Part shown: positions 49,348-64,000 of the stretch, one piece after another
Numbering within the stretch: position 1 is the first letter of the stretch
Layout of the letters: each line of letters starts with the position of its first letter
Source of the DNA: Limanda limanda
Lineage: Eukaryota; Chordata; Actinopteri; Pleuronectiformes; Pleuronectidae
Direction: 5' to 3'
DNA length: 64,000 nt
Assembly: GCF_963576545.1 (NCBI RefSeq)
Contig: NC_083636.1
Coordinates: 8,930,856 to 8,994,855, forward strand
Notes under the pieces: model-generated
The model's database searches: none
Told to the model about the DNA's origin: nothing
What the model saw: only the letters and a program-made list of their open reading frames with translations
Translations under genes and position numbers: made by a program

Positions 49348-50054
49348 TTTACATTCAGCAATGAAAAAGTAATATATAGATTGCAGGTGCAGGTTTTTAA
49401 ATCACCATTTAGATATAGTAACTATAAGTGAATAAATTAATTGTGAAGGGAAGCTTTTATTTTGTTTTCTGGTTCAGGGAGTTGGTGGTGTTTTAGTGTA
49501 GAGGCTTTCTGCCGCTTTTATCAATGCATTATAGCAAAACATAATTCTTATCTGGCTTTAATTTTTGGGAAAACTGATAGGATGTGATAGGAGTGTCACT
49601 AAGATTTTGTTGGATGTATAACCATCAAATAATTTTAACTTCTTTCATCATATCAATCCACAAATTAAGCAGTAATTACCAGGAAAAGGAGGAAAGTAAT
49701 AAAAACAAAGGTTTAATTTCGTGTTAATACGCAATAATTATCGATTAAACTTGATTTTTCATATTTGTTGAGTTGCCTATATCCATATTCCATATCTTTA
49801 TCTGAACTATTGTGCACTGACTAAGTGACTGTTTGTGTTACACTATAGTTAAACACACACACATACACACACAATCAATTCAAAGTCAAATTTCTTTACA
49901 ATAAATAACGTTTATTACTGCATTTATCAATCTAAATTCAAATACATTTGCAATGTAAGCAAACTGTGGACACAGCCACTTCTTGAGTAGAACAACTTCT
50001 TAAATTATTTTTAATTTTTAATTGCACTACACTATAGCAGAGCAGAGCGCCTGA

Positions 50055-50869
50055 CATTCATTTAAATATCTTTATTTACAATAAAGCAAAATGTGAACTC
50101 CTTAAACATTGTTTAAGGAGCAATGTAAACAGGGTTTGTCATTCAGTAAGCTCCGCAGAGTGTTTTTTCTCACATCTGAAAGAAGAAATCGGTAAAAGCT
50201 GAGCCTAGCTTGAAACCTACATTCAGGATCTGAAGACATTCACTGTTGACAGTCCAAAGTGGTCGATAACCATCCCCATAAAAACTTTATGCATCTATTT
50301 TTTTAGCAAAACCCGTTGCCAAATGTTCAAGAGAACATCTCTCATGGTGCAGACTCAGGGGCGCTCCTGGATCTCTGTGACCCTGCTGGGCGCAGATCGT
50401 CAACTGTCCACTTGGAGGTGCTGGTCTGACGTGGCAGGAGCAGGCTGAGAGTGCAAGGGTCTAGTATCATGCAGGAAACCAAGCACTCATCACTTTCCTT
50501 CACTCTGCATTGAAAATCAAACACCAGCTGATGACCTGGAAATGAGAGATACTCTATGGTGAGTCCAAACAGGTGAACATTGAAAATTAAGTGTTGCATA
50601 AAAATATAAAACACTTCTATATATGTTTACTTTGGTGTACTTTGACTTTGGCCTTTAAAACAATCAATTATAACTGTAAAGAGTTCTCGGACCTCAATTG
50701 TTTGCCTTAGAGCAAATCCCAGATAGAAAACATTGGTGAATATCATAATCTTTGCAAAATCTGCATAAGTGGGTTTCATGAAGAAATTTCTCATTAAAAC
50801 GGTTTGTGAATGAGGCCCAATAAATAAATAAATTGTTTAAGAATGTGTGATTCTACCAGTTTGGTGCGT
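50055..50869 (-). other. ano4: ano4 3' UTR (approximate end)
   Basis: Non-coding on the minus strand after the stop codon. The first AATAAA met downstream is at 50071-50076 (reading TTTATT on the plus strand), giving an approximately 0.8-kb 3' UTR. A GC-richer segment at 50340-50545 has a 90-codon minus ORF with no recognisable domain; it is taken as UTR. Confidence 0.45.
50071..50076 (-). terminator. ano4: Candidate poly(A) signal of ano4
   Basis: AATAAA on the minus strand, the first canonical hexamer downstream of the stop codon. Confidence 0.4.
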
Positions 50870-59720
<8,851 letters not shown>

Positions 59721-61076
59721 CTGAAACACATCAATAAAACAGCATTAGGACCATCTGAGTACTCCGAAATATTCTATCCTCCGAAATTCAGCGTTAAACT
59801 CCCTGATGTGTATCTTCTTGAAAGCTATAGAAACTGATGTGTAAGGCACCAGAACAACTGGACATGTATTATGGATATATAATCACCTTTTTGCTTTTCA
59901 TGGGGTTGTGCTCGTGGCTATGAATGTAATGTAACGGAAGTCCAATGTTTACTCACTTCATTCACTCTGACTAATCATTTGCTCGGAGGTTTTATCCGAG
60001 CTGGTTTTTTGAAAACGATGACCTGCTGTTTGACATGAGAGTGAGCCAAAACAGTAAAGTTGCAGAACTTAAAACCAAAGCAAATGAAAGTCAAACAGGG
60101 ATTAAAGTTCTCATTCGCTTTGACGCATTTCCGTCTGTTGGATTCCAGAGGGTGCTGTGTGAGGTCAGTAGACATGAAGACGTGACAGGGGAGAGGGGGG
60201 GTGATATTGTGAGCCTGAGGGCTGTTGAACCTATGAGTTGTAGAACAAGGGCTGTTCAAAAGGCAAATAGGCCTAATGCAAATCTTCATGTTGGCTTAGA
60301 AAGAGTGCACACGTTTTACTCAGCTAACATTTTTTTTTTACATGAAAACCTACGCTGGGAAAAAAACCAGAAGCACGCATCAAAGAGTGTTTCGATGAGA
60401 GAAGCAGAACTTCTTGTCCCTCTCGTCACAAGAAAGGAAACATATTAAGGGTGAATATCAGGAGAAGCTGTCAGGGAAACTTTGTCTTCTTTACTCTCCA
60501 AGTTTGATGTCAGTAGCATTAAGCTGATTTCTCGCTAACTTGGTTCGTTTTTCTCTCGGTGTGCGTCCTGATTCCAACCACCTCCAGGGCTGTTCTGTGA
60601 CTTTGTGACAAAGGTGAGAGTGAAATATCACTATTTACTAAGTTTGATTAATGCCAATGGGCAATCATGTTTACAAACTGCAGCTAAGATAAGAAATCCA
60701 AATTCTTCATGAACTGAAACTCACACTTTCCAACAGCCACCCCTGTGGGGACCAGTTCAGATAATATATGGGAGTGATGAACCTCATAGACAAGACAGTG
60801 ATTATCCCTCAGTTAAGGTTTAATCACAACTGAAAGTTATGAAACAACATTGACTGAAATACAGAATTTTGACTGAATAGATATTTTGGCTAACATGGAT
60901 TCATATCTTTCAGTAAATCAAGTATTTAGCCGAGCCGTAGTATACATAGCATTTTTTATTTAAAGGAGACATATTATGCCCATTTTACCACAGTTGATAT
61001 GATTCCTTGGTGTCTTAATGAAATGCCTGAAACATATTTTGGTCAAAATACCACAAGGATCATTTAAAACAGCAGC

Positions 61077-61095
61077 CCCCCCCCCCCCCCCCCCC
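61077..61095. repeat. Poly-C tract
   Basis: Long uninterrupted run of C within the 59.7-64 kb intron-like region. Confidence 0.85.
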
Positions 61096-61544
61096 AGTTT
61101 TTGGGACGGTAGACATGCTACATACCCAAATTAACTTTTTTTAATAAATTTTTTCTGGATGAGATCCAGAATCTCATCCAGGAGGAATCACCAGGCAGCA
61201 GAGAAATAAGCTCAGAACTATATTTTGTTATTTACAGCATTATATATTTTTTAGAATCTCTTATTTATAATAATGTTGATATTCTTTGTACTTCATTGGT
61301 TGGTGATCAGGTCTAATTTTGACAGATTTTAGTTTTAAAGCAGGGGGGATTTTTAGGGGTGCAATAAAATGCTGGGAAGGATGGTGTGGAAATATCAGTT
61401 GTTTACATGGCACATGGGTCATGGAGGAGGGCAGGATTTCCCCCAGTCACAGTGAGGTCAGGGCCAGCTCTGGTTAAATTGGGACAATTCCCAGTTGGTC
61501 ATATTATTGGTGGGCTGGTTAATATTTGACTATGTTACTTTTAT

Positions 61545-61680
61545 GATGCTCTACCAGGTAAGATAGTGGGTTGCTCATATAAGGAGGTTTTAGCCCAACT
61601 GCAGGGGTCGCAGGTTACTTTCTCTCTCTCTCCCCATTTCACATTTACTTTGTCTTATCAATAAAGTCAAAACACATTAA
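61545..61680 (+). mobile_element. Possible tRNA-derived SINE remnant
   Basis: A tRNA-like stretch (TAGTGGGTTGCTCATATAAG, then GGGGTCGCAGGTTA resembling a B box) followed by CTCTCTCTCTCCCCATTTCA and TCAATAAAGTCAAAA, a layout seen in fish tRNA-SINEs. Too diverged to name. Confidence 0.35.
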
Positions 61681-64000
61681 AATGTCTTTTGGAATATATA
61701 TTTTACCATAGCCTCTTTTCCACAACGCAAACTGCTCTGCTGGCAATGGAAAAGGAGTCAATCGCATTTAACTGCATTTACAAAACCTGCATATACTCTC
61801 AAAACTAATTAGTAAAATAATTGTATAAAAGGTCATTACTTAAAGATTTGATGCTGCATTGGGCAACCCTCAAAAGCAAAAACACTAAGTATCACTACTG
61901 TACCTCAATCGTTTTACACCCTGTTTTTCCCTATAAGTAATTTAAAGGTGAGGATTCAACATCCACCTTGTGAAAGGGTGAAGACATCTGTCCTCATCGC
62001 ATGTTACTGTCTCAGTTCTGACTGACCAGTACTAACTTGTGACACCAACTGGTTTTAATGCCAGACTGTGTTGAAACTGAGGCAATTAATGTTCTGATGT
62101 TCACTGAGCATAACGAAATTCACTCTCATTACCACATAAACACAGACAGTCCCGGGAGCATTCAGTGCTGAACAAAGTCCTGTGGATAGCTAACTTATTG
62201 CACATGTTTACCTGCCATTGCTTCTGCAGGGACTTTGCTCTGAACCTCCGTATTTCATGCACTAGCTTTCAGTAGATTTTCTCCATCGCAGTTGAACGTG
62301 CAGTAGAGGAAAAATGTTGTGTTTTTGAACGTGTCCAATGACGGCAGTGTATCTCATGTGGAGCCAGCAGGGGTGCACACTTCTGAGGGACCCTAATGAA
62401 GGGATTTGAGCTGTTTCTTCGCTGCAGTTGAACCTGAAACATATTCATTAGGACAGCGGCAGCGGCAGCAACTTCCAATACAGAAGTGGTGACTGCAAGG
62501 TCAGTACACGGGCAAGTTTTGTTTTGTTTTAACTTGATAAAGATGTAAAACTGGAATAAGAAGGTATTCACAGACATCAGAGTTGCCTCTGCATGTGTGT
62601 GCAGCTGTGAAAACGACTCCAGTCCTCTGCGTTGCACTTACACTATTTCATAATCATCATGTGTACTTAAACTGAAGTTTAATTCCAGTTTGTCATGTTT
62701 TTTTTATCTGTACGCTAATTTCTACAGTTTTGCTCTGCTGATCTTTTATTGCACCTGCGCAATTTTTTTTTGTTTTATCAAATTTTAAACCATCATCCTG
62801 AGAAGCTAGATACATTCTTTTAAAAAATATATAGTTTATAATTTATAGTGAGTGACAAATTTGTTTGTCTCATTAACTGTCAGTTAATGAGATGACATAT
62901 CACCAGCTTGTTTACTTACAGTTAGGTAAATGTCTATCGCAAGGTGTCATTCCTGTTGTGGTTTTTGTAACTTGTTTGCTCACTCTGTGATGTTGGTTCT
63001 GCGGTGAACTGCATTTCACTAAAGCACTTTTAGTGATTTCTGGTTTACCTTGAATCCTTGTGGCTCTGCATGTGTATACCTGAGCAGGTGGTAGGTTTCT
63101 TTTAAAGTATCACACCACCCTTCATGCCATTTTACATGGTCTTTTTTTAGGCGACACTCTTATGTATAACATTTGCAAATACCTCCAAAAGGCTATCAAT
63201 AAAATTATCAGCTCATTTTGTTGTTGAAGCTTATCATTTTAATCTTTGCTCTATCTCTATCTGATTACACAAGGACTCCCCTGAGAGAGGCATTTGAATC
63301 ATGGGATTCCTGCAGAGCCAGAACCTGACTCTGAGCCTCACCCAGCCAGAGGTCGTCCGCTGGGAGTCAACATCAGAGCTGTCATCATCTGGTACTCTAT
63401 TAATGTCAATGTTTCATAAATTCAATACTGGGAATCACATTATCCCCAAGAAAGGAAAGGATAGAACTAGTCTACAAACTAGACCACCATCATGGCAAAT
63501 CCTCTATAAACTCATATAAGGAGAGTGTTACTTTTTAAATGGAGCAGATTATAAAGTTAGTAGTTAGCAGATTAAGTAGTAGTTTAAAAACTGAAAATAG
63601 CTCTCAGCTGTTGGGTGGAAATGTCTCTAGAAAAGATTCATCTTTAGATAGATTTTAAACATTTAAAACATCCTCTCCTACTAAGAGTAGAGGCTAATGG
63701 TAGCTAATGGTAGTTAAAAAACCCAGGTTATGATATGATATTATATAATGATATGATATATAAGAATTCACTCCAATGTATACATTCAACTGGTTAATCC
63801 CCCACATTAGGTATCTTGGAGTATAACACTGGCTCCAGAGAAAAACAGCCCCATTAAAGGACATTTTGTTAATATTTTTAAACATTTACATACTCTAGAA
63901 GAAAGTACTTATGACTTTTGACTTGTGAGAAAGTGGTAAATATTGTGTTAAGGAGGCTGTGTTTATTTTAGATACAATGTGTGATATTCTGATTTAAATT

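Larger units (their letters stand above)
46510..50050. other. Intergenic stretch between amigo2 and ano4, part 2
   Basis: No supported gene. Contains a teleost repeat fragment (47206-47372), a repeat end at 47560-47635 and a (GT)n tract. The segment 48420-48620 is free of repeats and evenly composed and may be regulatory (speculative). Confidence 0.45.
59721..64000 (-). other. ano4: Probable ano4 intron, no exon recognised
   Basis: The next upstream anoctamin exon should end with the rest of an early helix (a phenylalanine- and tryptophan-rich run before TVFLEFW). I scanned both strands to 64000 and did not find it, so this stretch is read as intron. It contains a poly-C tract, a possible tRNA-derived SINE fragment and random ORFs of up to 137 codons that show no family features. 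Confidence 0.5.

Noticed and set aside
50342..50614. 90-codon minus-strand ORF downstream of ano4
   Set aside because: It falls between the ano4 stop codon and the first poly(A) signal, so it is most simply 3' UTR; no domain recognised.
60035..60448. 137-codon plus-strand ORF
   Set aside because: No recognisable domain, an equally open minus-strand frame over part of it, and a position inside a probable ano4 intron.
62208..62253. Possible upstream ano4 exon on the minus strand (MKYGGSEQSPC..., donor GGCAG then GTAAAC)
   Set aside because: It ends with two bases of a split codon, whereas the next known exon (59720) needs one, and the peptide does not resemble an anoctamin N-terminus.
62269..62637. 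122-codon minus-strand ORF
   Set aside because: Composition is partly from a GCAGCG repeat; no domain or splice support.

Overview
The window reads as vertebrate nuclear DNA, almost certainly a teleost fish, probably a percomorph (inference). The reasons are intron-split genes with GT/AG junctions, vertebrate-only gene families (AMIGO, anoctamin), long AT-rich non-coding stretches, a decayed Tc1-like transposase, and several dispersed repeats of a kind common in teleost genomes. There are no bacterial operons, CRISPR arrays or phage genes.

Layout. (1) 1-12 kb is mostly non-coding. It holds a possible minus-strand first exon with a signal peptide (3454-3577), a CpG-containing promoter-like block (5560-5781) with a possible downstream exon (7927-7986), a recent three-copy tandem array of a ~446-bp unit (8393-9707), and several dispersed-repeat fragments. 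(2) 12.1-31 kb is a gene desert with a degenerate Tc1-type transposase (minus strand, ~12165-12960), a possible LTR remnant, LINE/SINE tails and microsatellites. A few exon-like ORFs near 15.5-17.5 kb could not be joined into a gene. (3) 31.2-36.1 kb is a complete AMIGO-family gene, best matched to amigo2: a GC-rich 5' non-coding exon, a ~1.4-kb intron, a single coding exon (504 aa) and a ~1.5-kb 3' UTR. (4) 36.1-50 kb is intergenic, with a TTAA-flanked MITE, SINE/LINE tails and other repeats. (5) 50.1-59.7 kb carries the last 13 coding exons (minus strand) of an anoctamin, best matched to ano4. They encode ~517 residues, roughly the C-terminal half. The N-terminal exons must lie beyond 64 kb, so 59.7-64 kb is probably intron.

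amigo2 (plus) and ano4 (minus) converge tail to tail across ~14 kb. AMIGO2 is a neuronal/endothelial LRR-Ig adhesion protein and ANO4 a calcium-regulated TMEM16 membrane protein. Nothing in the sequence ties them functionally. I found no convincing undescribed system. The points most worth a second look are the palindrome-bearing tandem array, the missing LRRCT cysteine and divergent tail of the AMIGO protein, and a 28-bp near-identical duplication upstream of amigo2. All exon boundaries were read by eye from frame continuity, splice dinucleotides and family knowledge; no search was run.
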